Shown here piece by piece: positions 53,163-61,627 of a stretch of DNA of 64,000 bases. Numbering within the stretch: position 1 is the first letter of the stretch; every line of letters begins with the position of its first letter. The stretch is from assembly GCA_036264355.1 (NCBI GenBank), contig DATARD010000398.1, positions 1-64,000 of the forward strand. Direction: 5' to 3'. Position numbers and translations under genes: made by a program. The notes beneath the pieces are model-generated. The model had not been told where the DNA came from, searched no databases, and saw nothing but the letters and a program-made list of their open reading frames with translations. Origin of the DNA: UBA5704 sp036264355. GTDB taxonomy: Bacteria; Acidobacteriota; Thermoanaerobaculia; Multivoradales; UBA5704.

Positions 53163-54545
53163 ATGTCATTCAGCCGCCGCGATTTTCTCCGCACCTCGGT
53201 GTGCGCCGCCGTGGGCACCACCTCGATCGTCCGCACGCTGCTCGACCTCGGCGGCATCGCCGCCGCCGCGGAGCTGCCGCGCCGCCATTCCGTGGTCCGC
53301 ACGGCGGCCGACTACAAGGCGCTGGTCTGCGTCTTCATGTATGGCGGCAACGACGGCAACAACATCATCGTGCCGCGCACCGGCAGCGACTACACCCAAT
53401 ACGCCGCCGGCCGTGGCTCCGTGGCGCTGCCGCAGAACGTGCTGCTGCCCATCACGCCGACGATGAGCGACGGGCGCGTCTGGGGCCTGCATCCCAGCAT
53501 GACCGGCTTGCAGGGCCTCTTCGGCCAACACAAGATGGCGCTCCTCGCCAACGTCGGGCCGCTCCTCGCGCCGCTCACCCGCGACCAGTTCCTGAATGGC
53601 AGCGTCGCGGCGCCGCCGCAGCTCTTTTCGCACAGCGACCAGCAGGTGCACTGGCAGACCTCGATTCCCGATCAGCCGCCGCACACGGGCTGGGGTGGCC
53701 GCACCGCCGATCTGCTGCGCACCTTGAACGGCAACGCCCAGGTTTCGATGAGCATGTCGCTCGCCGGCTCGAACGTCTACCAAGTGGGCGATATCGTGAC
53801 GCAGTATCAGGTCTCGCCGGCCGGCACCATCGGCCTCGACAACTTCACCGACGGCCCGAACGGCGATCCGGTCTCGCTCGCCATCCGCAGCCTGCTGACC
53901 AATCAAACCAATAACCTTTTGGTGGGAGCGGCGGGAGCCGTCACGAAAAGAGCGCTCGACAACAACGCGCTCCTGCAATCGGCTCTCGACCAGGCGCCGG
54001 CCCTCACCACCGTCTTTCCCGACAGTTACCTCGGCGGCCAGCTCAACATGGTGGCCAAGCTCATCTCCGTGCGTGCCGCTCTGGGTCTCTCCCGCCAGGT
54101 CTTCTTCGTCGCCACCGACGGCTTCGACACCCACGGCGACCAGCTCGCCAGCCAAGCCGGTCTCCTCGACGACCTGAGCGCCAGCCTGACCGCCTTCTAC
54201 AACGCGACCGTCGAGCTCACCGTCGCCTCAAACGTCACAACTTTCACCGCTTCCGACTTCGGCCGCACCTTCCCCGGCAACGGCAGCGGCACCGACCACG
54301 GCTGGGGGAGCCACCAGATCATCGTCGGCGGTGCGGTGCAGGGAGGCAACATCTACGGCCACGTCCCGACCCTGGTGACCGAAGGTCCCGACGACTCCGG
54401 AGAAGGGCGCTGGATTCCCACCACCTCGGTGGACGAATACTCCGCCACCCTCGCCCGCTGGTTCGGCGTAGGAACCGCCGACATGGGAACGATCTTCCCG
54501 AACCTGGGGCGGTTCAACAATCCGAATCTGGGGTTTATGGGATGA
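53163..54545 (+). CDS. DUF1501 family protein with Tat signal
   Basis: The protein has 460 residues. The start MSFSRRDFLRTSVCAAVGTT is a Tat signal with the SRRDFLR motif. Other marks are CVFMYGGNDGNNIIVP, LHPSMTGLQGLFGQHKMALL, SDQQVHWQTSIPD, and ATDGFDTHGDQLASQAGLL, the core of DUF1501, which is distantly like the sulfatase/phosphatase metalloenzyme fold. It is probably folded in the cytoplasm with a cofactor and exported, together with the DUF1800 protein encoded just before it. A short tail ends NLGRFNNPNLGFMG. Confidence 0.92.
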   Translation: MSFSRRDFLRTSVCAAVGTTSIVRTLLDLGGIAAAAELPRRHSVVRTAADYKALVCVFMYGGNDGNNIIVPRTGSDYTQYAAGRGSVALPQNVLLPITPTMSDGRVWGLHPSMTGLQGLFGQHKMALLANVGPLLAPLTRDQFLNGSVAAPPQLFSHSDQQVHWQTSIPDQPPHTGWGGRTADLLRTLNGNAQVSMSMSLAGSNVYQVGDIVTQYQVSPAGTIGLDNFTDGPNGDPVSLAIRSLLTNQTNNLLVGAAGAVTKRALDNNALLQSALDQAPALTTVFPDSYLGGQLNMVAKLISVRAALGLSRQVFFVATDGFDTHGDQLASQAGLLDDLSASLTAFYNATVELTVASNVTTFTASDFGRTFPGNGSGTDHGWGSHQIIVGGAVQGGNIYGHVPTLVTEGPDDSGEGRWIPTTSVDEYSATLARWFGVGTADMGTIFPNLGRFNNPNLGFMG

Positions 54546-54583
54546 AGGTTTTTCTTGAGGACGGTACGAGCCCGCCAGACGAA

Positions 54584-55309
54584 TCACCGCACCGGTCGAT
54601 CTCCACAGTCGGTCTTGGCAGAGGAAGGAGAGGTGCTTTGTGCATGGAGGCTGAGAGTGCCCTGCCGCAAGGCGACTTCATAAGAATAAAGGTAACGATC
54701 TATGGAAACTCCCAGAAGAGCGTATAACATACCGGCCGCGGTGAGGATGCTCCATGCTTTATTAGGCCAAGTCCCGGTCAGCAGTAGATAGACCGTCGCG
54801 ATCACGGATAGAAAGGCAAAGTTACTGGCCAGTACATACATGGAATAGTGGCTCTCTGCCCACTGAATGGCCGAATCTAATTTCTTGTCGTACAGCAAGC
54901 CCACCGCGATCCCTCGATCGTTGACACCTAGAGGAAAGCCTGACAACGTTTCACTTGCTGCCGCAACTTCGGCGAAACGCTCTTTCCAGAAGGAGTAGCT
55001 CTTGGCTGCGTGCGTTTGGCGCAGAAACACGAGCGCCCAGTTTTTCCTGACGATCCATCTGATCGGCTCTCTGATGATCATCGCCGTCAGGCCTTCACTC
55101 ACAGCTCCCGCAAACGCAGCAACCGGTAGAAGGAGGATGCCGCTTACCACGACGAAGAGGGTTTTTCCGCCTTCGCCAGCCAGCGGCTCGATGGCGTCCG
55201 TTAATCGATCCACACCAAATTGGTGCAGAAGGATGGCGCCGATGCCGAAGATCACGAGGCCCCCGACCAGGAAGAGACTGACGATCTTGTTGAGGGTGGT
55301 CGGCTGCAC
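54584..55309 (-). CDS. Membrane protein of unknown function, less GC-rich
   Basis: The protein has 241 residues with four likely membrane helices: about 8-28 (IVSLFLVGGLVIFGIGAILL), 48-73 (TLFVVVSGILLLPVAAFAGAV), 157-178 (VLASNFAFLSVIATVYLLLTG) and 183-202. A cytoplasmic loop of ~75 residues lies between helices 2 and 3. Base and codon use are visibly less GC-rich than the neighbours, which suggests it came by transfer together with the toxin-antitoxin genes beside it. No family is recognised. It converges with the DUF1501 gene and follows vapC on the same strand. Confidence 0.65.
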   Translation of the reverse strand: MQPTTLNKIVSLFLVGGLVIFGIGAILLHQFGVDRLTDAIEPLAGEGGKTLFVVVSGILLLPVAAFAGAVSEGLTAMIIREPIRWIVRKNWALVFLRQTHAAKSYSFWKERFAEVAAASETLSGFPLGVNDRGIAVGLLYDKKLDSAIQWAESHYSMYVLASNFAFLSVIATVYLLLTGTWPNKAWSILTAAGMLYALLGVSIDRYLYSYEVALRQGTLSLHAQSTSPSSAKTDCGDRPVR

Positions 55310-55312
55310 TGA

Positions 55313-55702
55313 TCAGCTCTCCTTGTGGGTCTCCGGCCACACCACCGGCCGGTCGCTGGACCGGAAATCGCGATCGAGGGCCAGGATCGGGAGGTCCTCC
55401 ACGACAGCCAGTGCGTAGGCGAAGCAATCTCCGAGATTGAGAGGATAGCGCAGCCGCGCCTCGGCGGCGATTCGGGCCTGCTGTACGTCCGGCGGGACAA
55501 AGCGGATCCCGCTGTTCAAGAGCTCCGTCTCGATCTGCTCGAAGGACTCGGGCTGCCGGTCGCGCACCCGGATCAGGGTCTCCGTGAGGTTGACCGTGCT
55601 CATGCAGAGGTCTCCAGCATGCTCGGCAAGCCGGGCGGCCGCCCACTCCCCGAAGGGCTCGGCGAAGAAGATGGCGAGGAGGGCAGAGGTGTCGACGACC
55701 AC
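55313..55702 (-). CDS. vapC: VapC-type PIN domain ribonuclease toxin
   Basis: The protein has 129 residues. The PIN active-site acidic residues are visible: Asp4 in MVVDTSALLAIF, a Glu in VNLTETLI (about 41), Asp in LGDCFAYALA (about 93) and a late LALDRDF (about 111-113). Such toxins cut tRNA or rRNA when freed from their antitoxin. The gene lies 3 bp after the antitoxin gene, as in vapBC operons. All four acidic sites look intact, so the toxin is probably active. Confidence 0.9.
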   Translation of the reverse strand: MVVDTSALLAIFFAEPFGEWAAARLAEHAGDLCMSTVNLTETLIRVRDRQPESFEQIETELLNSGIRFVPPDVQQARIAAEARLRYPLNLGDCFAYALAVVEDLPILALDRDFRSSDRPVVWPETHKES

Positions 55703-55705
55703 GGT

Positions 55706-55942
55706 TCAGCGCCAGAGGTCGTCGTCCGACTGGAACCGGGGAGTAGGATTCTGAGGCGCTTTGGTGCCCAGGCCGACCCAGCGCGAGAAGTCCGGAGTCT
55801 CGCGACGGCGCCGTTCTCGTTCCACGGCTTCTTGAACGGCCGCTCGGATGGCGTCCGACTTGGTCTTGATCTGGCGGAGGCGCATGAACTCGGTGAGCGC
55901 CTGCTCAAACTCCGAGGTCAGATGGATGTTGATCTGGGACAT
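55706..55942 (-). CDS. vapB: VapB-type antitoxin (ribbon-helix-helix-like)
   Basis: The protein has 78 residues: a short N-terminal strand (MSQINIHLTSEFEQALTEFM), two helices (RLRQIKTKSDAIRAAVQEAV) and a C-terminal arm (PRFQSDDDLWR) that would bind the toxin. This is the ribbon-helix-helix pattern of CopG/PSK-type antitoxins. It directly precedes vapC. A candidate -10 box (TATAGG, 55956-55951 on this strand) lies only 8 bp before the ATG, so the message may be leaderless. Confidence 0.85.
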   Translation of the reverse strand: MSQINIHLTSEFEQALTEFMRLRQIKTKSDAIRAAVQEAVERERRRRETPDFSRWVGLGTKAPQNPTPRFQSDDDLWR

Positions 55943-55950
55943 GTACAGAG

Positions 55951-55977
55951 CCTATACAGAAGGCTTGACCCTGGCAA
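55951..55977 (-). promoter_or_regulatory. Candidate vapBC promoter and operator
   Basis: On the minus strand TTGCCA (55977-55972) and TATAGG (55956-55951) are 15 bp apart, a short spacer. The inverted repeat TGTACAGAGCCTATACA (55943-55959) overlaps the -10 and could be the binding site for VapB-VapC. Confidence 0.4.
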
Positions 55978-56120
55978 GTGGCCGTTTGGCGCCTCCTCCG
56001 GGGGGAGAGGCCCGCTCGACAGGTGTGGGTCGGCACGGGAGGGATGAAGCTCCCGCGGCGGTGTGGAAGAGTGGGGGGCCGTGGAAATCTAGAGCTAGGG
56101 AGGCGGACGCAACCGTGAGC

Positions 56121-56384
56121 TCAGACCGGCTCAGCCAGCTTCTCACGTAAGAGGGAGTTGATCAGAGACTCCGAAGAAACGTGCCGAGACCGGGCGATTT
56201 TCGCAACCTTGCCTGCGAGATCGTCGTCGAGAGCAACGAGGTGCTTGCGGCGGCGTAGGTCGATGTCGAAGTCCGCTTCGGGCATCTGATCCCAAAGATC
56301 TCCCATGTCATGCGTGTCAAAAAACTCCACGAGCTTGGCGATCGAATCTGCGGCCGGCAGGGCCTTCTTCTTATTTGTTGCCAT
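56121..56384 (-). CDS. brnA: BrnA-like antitoxin
   Basis: The protein has 87 residues. It has the pattern MPEADFDIDLRRRKHLVALD followed by a CopG-type helix region (DDLAGKVAKIARSRHVSSESLI) and a short tail (NSLLREKLAEPV). It is the DNA-binding antitoxin of BrnTA-type or related modules. The broken toxin gene lies upstream on the same strand and overlaps its start by 14 bp. The N-terminus is Lys/Ala-rich (MATNKKKALPAADSIAKLVE). The adjacent ~178 bp up to vapB have no gene. Confidence 0.8.
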   Translation of the reverse strand: MATNKKKALPAADSIAKLVEFFDTHDMGDLWDQMPEADFDIDLRRRKHLVALDDDLAGKVAKIARSRHVSSESLINSLLREKLAEPV

Positions 56385-56662
56385 ACCTTCTACGCTCCTT
56401 GTCCGCCATGTCCCGAGCGCTCAGGGGTAACACCTCTCCAGTGCCCTTGTCGATGAAGAGAATGGTGAGGTAGCGGCCCGCATCTGTCTGCCCCCAGAGC
56501 CATGTAGACATCCTATCCCTTCTGCTTTCCCTTCTCGACACGCCGTATCTTCGGCTTGTTGTCGAGCACCTCCTCGACCTCGAAAGCCTCAACATTATGC
56601 TTATAGGCCAGCTTGTCGACAACTCCTCTCAGCCAGATGATTCCGTCGATTCTCAACCCCAT
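56371..56662 (-). pseudogene. brnT: BrnT-like toxin, disrupted by a stop and a frameshift
   Basis: From ATG 56662 the frame reads MGLRIDGIIWLRGVVDKLAY, KHNVEAFEVEEVLDNKPKIR and RVEKGKQKG and then meets TAG. The next codons in the same frame (DVYMALG) still fit the family, but then a run of five G shifts the reading; the remaining part GQTDAGRYLTILFIDKGTG, EVLPLSARDMADKERRRYGNK is in the other frame. One base change (GAG to TAG) and one extra G would explain it. It overlaps brnA, as intact brnTA pairs do. Sequencing error is possible but two independent defects favour a true pseudogene. Confidence 0.75.
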
Positions 56663-56770
56663 GACACCTCGTCGCGCGAACCAGCCACGGCTCTTAGTCT
56701 AGCACTCTCTCACCCGCAGGGCTCGCCTTGCCTGCGTCGGATCAGCCAGAAAACCTGCGGCGATCAAGAG

Positions 56771-58129
56771 CTACCAAGTCCGCCGCAGGAGATGCGCCTC
56801 CGTGTTGAATACGGCACGCCGCAGATCCAGCGCCTTGTCCGGCGCGAAGAGGAGGTACAGGTACTTGAGCGTCTCGGCCAGGAAGAAGCTGGGCATGAGA
56901 TCGCCTTTTTCTTTGGTCACGACGTCTTTGAGGACGGTGTAGCCGGCGTCGGTCCGGCAGTGCGCCATCAGCCCTTCAAAGTAGGTGCGGCCCATGTCGA
57001 GGTAGCGCGGGTCCTTCGTGGCGCGGTAGAGATACCAGGCAGACTCGATGATCTCCGGGCGCAGCGGATAGCCGGGGCTGGTGACCTGTATGGTGGCGTA
57101 GTCGATCACCTCGGGCTCGATGCCCTGGAGCTTCCACATCGCGTGGCTCGACTCCTGGAGGCGGCGGGCGGTGCGGAGGTCGCCGTCGAGCACCAGCACG
57201 CCCGGAAAGAACGCGTTGAGGCTGCCGAACTCGGTGGCGGTGCGTTTGCCGGTCACCATGTCGGCCTGGCCGTACCAAAGACCGCTCGGCACTTCGTCGG
57301 CCAGGTACTTGTCGAGCGCGCGGCGGCTCTCTTTCCACATCCTGGCGCAGTCGCGGTCACCGAAGAGGATCGAGCACTTGAGGAGATATTCGTAGTAGGA
57401 GTCGATCGCGCCGCCGACGTGGCTCGCCCGGCTGGTCCAGGCGCCGGTCTCGACATCGATCTCCTCGCCGACCAGACCGAGAGAGGAGCGGCGGTTGTAG
57501 AGCTGGACGACGGCGTTCTTGGCCTTGTCGTAGAAGATTGGCCTGTGGACGAGCTTCGCGAGCGTGCCGAATTCGAGCAGGAGCGTGCCGATCTCCGCCG
57601 GGTTCGATTTGGCTCCTGAAGTCTTGCCGGTTTTCAAATTGACGTACATGTACGGCATGCCGGTGGGGGAGTCGAAGACCGGCAGCAGGCGGGTGCCGAG
57701 ATCCTCGGCGAGCTTGAGCAGGCGCGCATCGCCGGTCATCTGGTAGCTCGACAGCAGTCCGCCGAGCAGCCGGATGGTGACCTCGAAGTTCTTGACCGGC
57801 ACGTCCTGATCGAACGACAGCTTGGTGACGATCAGATCCTTGGCCTTCTCCGCTTCGTCCGTGAGCCCCATCAGCAGCAGCGTGTCGAGAGCGTCGACCG
57901 GCGTCATCAGGAGCGGCGTGCCATACCAGTCGCGGCTCGTCTTGCTGAGCGGCTTGAGCTCGTCGTGGCCCCAGGAGGTCTGCTCATAGGCGCGCCAGGC
58001 GAAAAGGAATTCCTCGCGGACTTTGGCGGCTTCCGCGGTGTCGGAGGCGGCACCTGCCGGCAGGGCGGAGAGGAGGAGGACGGCGAGGGAGGCGAGGAGG
58101 AGACCGATCTTCATGTGGCTTTTCGTCAC
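56771..58129 (-). CDS. GH47 family alpha-mannosidase-like glycosidase
   Basis: The protein has 452 residues with a signal peptide (MKIGLLLASLAVLLLSALPAGA, after a short MTKSH). Start GTG 58129 overlaps the mgtE stop; ATG 58114 is a good alternative. GH47 marks are AWRAYEQTSWGHDELKPLSK, TPVDALDTLLLMGL, FEVTIRLLGGLLSSYQM, GYPLRPEIIESAWYLYRATK and SFFLAETLKYLYLLF, which include the usual acid/base and calcium-site regions. Known GH47 enzymes trim alpha-1,2-mannose from N-glycans, mostly in eukaryotes; a bacterial secreted member may feed on fungal or host glycans. The gene stands on the opposite strand to its neighbours upstream. Confidence 0.9.
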   Translation of the reverse strand: MTKSHMKIGLLLASLAVLLLSALPAGAASDTAEAAKVREEFLFAWRAYEQTSWGHDELKPLSKTSRDWYGTPLLMTPVDALDTLLLMGLTDEAEKAKDLIVTKLSFDQDVPVKNFEVTIRLLGGLLSSYQMTGDARLLKLAEDLGTRLLPVFDSPTGMPYMYVNLKTGKTSGAKSNPAEIGTLLLEFGTLAKLVHRPIFYDKAKNAVVQLYNRRSSLGLVGEEIDVETGAWTSRASHVGGAIDSYYEYLLKCSILFGDRDCARMWKESRRALDKYLADEVPSGLWYGQADMVTGKRTATEFGSLNAFFPGVLVLDGDLRTARRLQESSHAMWKLQGIEPEVIDYATIQVTSPGYPLRPEIIESAWYLYRATKDPRYLDMGRTYFEGLMAHCRTDAGYTVLKDVVTKEKGDLMPSFFLAETLKYLYLLFAPDKALDLRRAVFNTEAHLLRRTW

Positions 58130-59529
58130 CGCAACAGCGTCCCGTGGAGGATCACGAACGCGACGGTGAAGTAGATGATCAGGCCGGTCACGTCAACCAG
58201 GGTGGCGACGAAGGGGGCCGAGGCGACCGCGGGATCGAAGCCGAGGCGGCGCAGGAGGAACGGCAGCATCGAGCCGGCGAGCGAGCCGAAGGTGACGACG
58301 CCGATCAGGGCGGCGCCGATGGTGAAGGCGACGAGGAGCCAGTGCTCGCCGTAGTTGTAGAAGTGGAGATGCTGCCAGAGGTAGATGCGCACGATGCCGA
58401 TCACTCCCAGGATGGCGCCCAGGCAGAGGCCGGCCGGCAGCTCGCGGAGCGCGATCTTCCACCAGTCGCCGAGCCGCACCTCGCGCAGCGCCAGGGCGCG
58501 CACGATGAGCGATGTCGCCTGCGAGCCCGAGTTGCCGCCTGAGCTCATGATCAGAGGGATGAACAGGGTCAGGACGATCGCTTTGCTCAGCTCGCTTTCG
58601 TAATGCTGCATCGCGGTCGCGGTGAGCATCTCGCTCAGGAACAGCGCACACAGCCAGCCGGCGCGCTTTTTGATCATCGAGGCGAAACCGATCTGGGTGT
58701 AGGGCTTGTCGAGGGCCTCCATGCCGCCGAAGCGCTGCGTGTCCCGGGTCTGTTCCTCGACGATGGCGTCGATCACGTCGTCCACGGTGACGATGCCGAG
58801 GATCTGTCCAGTCTTGTCCACCACCGGCGCGGACAGCAGGTTGTATTTCGAGATCAGCACGGTGACGTCCTCCCGCTTGTCCTCGGGGCGGACGGTCAAC
58901 GGCGGTCGCCGCTTGCCGACGTCGAGAATCCGGGTTCCGGGCTCGGCGAGGAGCAGGTCGCGGAGCGATACCACGTGCACCAGGTGCCGGTCCTGGGGAT
59001 CGATCACGTAGATGGCGTAGACCGTCTCCTTGTCACGCGCCACCTGGCGGATGTGCGCGAGCGCGTGCTCCGCCGTGCAGTCCGCCGGAACGCTGACGAA
59101 TTCGGTGGTCATGATGCCGCCGGCGGTGGTCGGCGGATAGGAGAGCAGGAGCTTGAGCGCCTCGCGGGTCGACGGCTGCACGGCGTCGAGCACGCGTTTC
59201 TGCTCGGCCTCGGGCAGCCCACGGACGAGGTCCGCCTGCCGGTCGGCGGAGAGCGCTTCGAGGAGCGTCACCGCCTTGTCGGTGGGCAGGCGCGAGAAGG
59301 CGAGATGGTGGCGCGTGAACTCGGGCTCGTCGAACACCTGCACGGCGAGGTCGAACGGCAGCGCGGCGAGGACCTTGGCGGCCGACGCCTCGGGAAGCCG
59401 GTCGAGGGCCTCGGCAAGGTCGGCGGCGCGCATCCCGCCGATCGCTTCGAGGAGCTCTCGGGGATCGCCGTCCGCCAGGGCGCGGAGCGTCGGGGGTTGC
59501 AAAGCGGTGGTGGGCATGCCGGTATTCAT
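58126..59529 (-). CDS. mgtE: Magnesium transporter MgtE
   Basis: The protein has 467 residues from the ATG at 59529; a TTG at 59535 would add two residues. The cytoplasmic N domain (about 10-130) is followed by two CBS domains (about 135-255; MTTEFVSVPADCTAEHALAH, VTVDDVIDAIVEE) and five membrane helices (about 285-465) with the pore signature LIMSSGGNSGSQATSL. It imports magnesium and closes at high internal magnesium. It is followed, overlapping by four bases, by the GH47 gene, so they are co-transcribed. No magnesium riboswitch was recognised upstream. Confidence 0.95.
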   Translation of the reverse strand: MNTGMPTTALQPPTLRALADGDPRELLEAIGGMRAADLAEALDRLPEASAAKVLAALPFDLAVQVFDEPEFTRHHLAFSRLPTDKAVTLLEALSADRQADLVRGLPEAEQKRVLDAVQPSTREALKLLLSYPPTTAGGIMTTEFVSVPADCTAEHALAHIRQVARDKETVYAIYVIDPQDRHLVHVVSLRDLLLAEPGTRILDVGKRRPPLTVRPEDKREDVTVLISKYNLLSAPVVDKTGQILGIVTVDDVIDAIVEEQTRDTQRFGGMEALDKPYTQIGFASMIKKRAGWLCALFLSEMLTATAMQHYESELSKAIVLTLFIPLIMSSGGNSGSQATSLIVRALALREVRLGDWWKIALRELPAGLCLGAILGVIGIVRIYLWQHLHFYNYGEHWLLVAFTIGAALIGVVTFGSLAGSMLPFLLRRLGFDPAVASAPFVATLVDVTGLIIYFTVAFVILHGTLLR

Positions 59530-59571
59530 GCACAAGGCCGCGCCACATGCAACCGCCCTTTCTACGGATAC

Positions 59572-60963
59572 CTATTCGTCGAGTGGATCGAGCCCGGGCT
59601 CCTGCACCGCCGGGAGCGTGGCGAGATAGCGCGCCACGCCGAAGCTCGCCGCCTGCGCCGGGTTGGTCGAGAAGACATGCCCCGCCGCCACGATCCGGCC
59701 GTTCGCCTGCACCGCGACCGACGTGCAACGCGATCCTTTGCTGCCGAACTGGGTGGTGACCTTGCCGGCCGAGCCGAAGGTCGTGTCGAGCTGGCCGTTG
59801 GCGGTGTAGCGCGCGATTCCGAACTGGCCGTTGCCGGAGCCGGTCGTCGTCGCCTTGACCTCGCCGGCGGCGAGGATCTTGCCGTTCGTCAGCACCGCGA
59901 TCGCAGCGATGTCATCGGTGTTGCCGGCGGTGCCGCCACCGAAGTCGGTGACCGTCTTGCCGCCGGTGCCGAACGTCTTGTCCAGGGTGCCGGTGGGATT
60001 GAGACGCACCAGGAGGAAATCGTTGCCATGGCCGTTGGCCTGGAAGATGCCGCCGCCGACCAGGATCTTGCCACCCGCAAGGACCGCGATCGCGGTCGCT
60101 CCGCTCTTGACACCCAGGGTGAGCAGCAGCTTGCCGCCGGTGCCGAACGTCGTGTCGAGCCGGCCGGCCGGCGTGTAGCGCGCCAGCGCCATCTGCGGCG
60201 AGCTGGTGGGAGCCGCGGTCGGAGCCGACAGGCCGCCGACCAGGATCTTGCCGTCGCTTTGCACCGCGATCGCCGCCGGGCGGTCATCGCGGCCGGTGAA
60301 GTCGGTGATGACTTTGCCGCCCGTCCCGAAGGTGTTGTCCAGGGTGCCGTTGGGGTTGTAGCGCACCAGCGCGAAGTCGTGACTGGCCGGGCTTCCGGTC
60401 ATGCCGGCGGCCAGGATCTTACCGTCCGACTGGACCTTGAGGGCGAGGATCCAGTCGTCGCCGCCGAGATCCGTCTGCACCATGCCGCCGCTGCCGAACG
60501 CGGGATCGGGAGTGCCGTCGGTGCGCAAGCGGACGAGCGCGAACGCCGGGGAGCCGCCGAACGCGCCGGTGAAACCGCCGATCAGGATCTTGCCGTCCGC
60601 CTGGCGGGCGGCGGCAAACGCCTCGTCGGCGGAGAGGAAGCCGAAGCCCACCCGCGTGAATCCATGGTTGCCGAACGTGGTATCGACGGTGCCGTTCGGG
60701 TTGTAGCGCACCACCCCGATGTCGGCCGGGTCGGTGATGTCCGACACCCAGCCCACGACGACGATCTTCTGATCGGTCTGCACCAGCACCTTGAAGGCTA
60801 GATCAGCGTTGACCGGGCTGGCCGGATTGAACACCGTGTTCAATTTGCCGGAGCCGTTGAAGCTGGGATCGAGAGCGCCGTCCGCGGCCAGCAGCGGTCC
60901 GGTGAGAGCCGAGCAGATCAACAGGAGAGCCATCGACAGAAGAAAGGAAGCGCGAATTGGCAT
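59572..60963 (-). CDS. Secreted delta-60 repeat protein
   Basis: The protein has 463 residues: a signal peptide (MPIRASFLLSMALLLICSALTG to about residue 26), then about seven repeats of ~55-60 residues built on patterns such as GKILVGGFTGAFGGSPAFALVR and LRTDGTPDPAFGSGGMVQTDL. This is the delta-60 repeat, probably a beta-propeller in surface or secreted proteins. Ends with PAVQEPGLDPLDE. Upstream lies a short AT-richer space (TATATAGTC near 61000), a likely promoter. The function is not established. Confidence 0.88.
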   Translation of the reverse strand: MPIRASFLLSMALLLICSALTGPLLAADGALDPSFNGSGKLNTVFNPASPVNADLAFKVLVQTDQKIVVVGWVSDITDPADIGVVRYNPNGTVDTTFGNHGFTRVGFGFLSADEAFAAARQADGKILIGGFTGAFGGSPAFALVRLRTDGTPDPAFGSGGMVQTDLGGDDWILALKVQSDGKILAAGMTGSPASHDFALVRYNPNGTLDNTFGTGGKVITDFTGRDDRPAAIAVQSDGKILVGGLSAPTAAPTSSPQMALARYTPAGRLDTTFGTGGKLLLTLGVKSGATAIAVLAGGKILVGGGIFQANGHGNDFLLVRLNPTGTLDKTFGTGGKTVTDFGGGTAGNTDDIAAIAVLTNGKILAAGEVKATTTGSGNGQFGIARYTANGQLDTTFGSAGKVTTQFGSKGSRCTSVAVQANGRIVAAGHVFSTNPAQAASFGVARYLATLPAVQEPGLDPLDE

Positions 60964-61033
60964 GAGAGCCTCCCGGGAGAGTTGGGCCGCGAGCCCAAGT
61001 ATATAGTCAACTGGCTCTGCAAGTCAGGGAAAG

Positions 61034-61603
61034 TTACGAAGAGATCAGACGCCGCCAGCCTTTCAGGCCGAGCCGCCGCAGAGTCGCGATATTCCTTTCG
61101 TAGATCTCTGCCGGATCGGAGATCGACTGCACCGCTCTTTCGACGCTCGCCTCGCGCAGGAGGTGCAGCATCGGATCGGGAGAGCGGTTCGTGTAGTTCT
61201 CGATGTCGTCCGGCGCGGTACCGGCGAATTGATACCGCGGATGAAAGCTGGCGATCTGGAGGATGCCGCGGAGACCGAGATCGTCGACGGCGGCGTCGGC
61301 GACGGCGAGGAAGTCGTTGTAGTCCAGAAAATCGGTGAGCACCCGGGGGTGGATCAGCAGCGTCGTCTCGATCGCCGCCGGATCGGCCGTCGCGAGGCCC
61401 TGGAACTCGTCGAGGAGATCGGCCAGCAACTCCTCCGGCGTCTCGGCCTGGCTGACCGCATAGCGGATCTGCTCCTTCGCATGCACCGGTTTGGCGAACG
61501 GGCAGAGGTTGAGGCCGATCACCGCCGCTTCGAGCCAGTGGCGGGTGCGCGCGATGATCTCGTCGGGCTCATCGGGTGATGTCGTCATGGCTCCGGGAAT
61601 CAT
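61034..61603 (-). CDS. DUF1415 family protein
   Basis: The protein has 189 residues (ATG 61603; a second ATG at 61588). The N-terminal part has RHWLEAAVIGLNLCPFAKPV, the Cys-containing signature of DUF1415, then ETTLLIHPRVLTDFLDYNDF and QIASFHPRYQFAGTAPDDIENYTN. Function is unknown for the family. It is divergent from the ligase gene with 24 bp between the starts, so both may share a promoter region. Confidence 0.85.
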   Translation of the reverse strand: MIPGAMTTSPDEPDEIIARTRHWLEAAVIGLNLCPFAKPVHAKEQIRYAVSQAETPEELLADLLDEFQGLATADPAAIETTLLIHPRVLTDFLDYNDFLAVADAAVDDLGLRGILQIASFHPRYQFAGTAPDDIENYTNRSPDPMLHLLREASVERAVQSISDPAEIYERNIATLRRLGLKGWRRLISS

Positions 61604-61627
61604 CTCTCACTTCGTATACTCTCGGAC

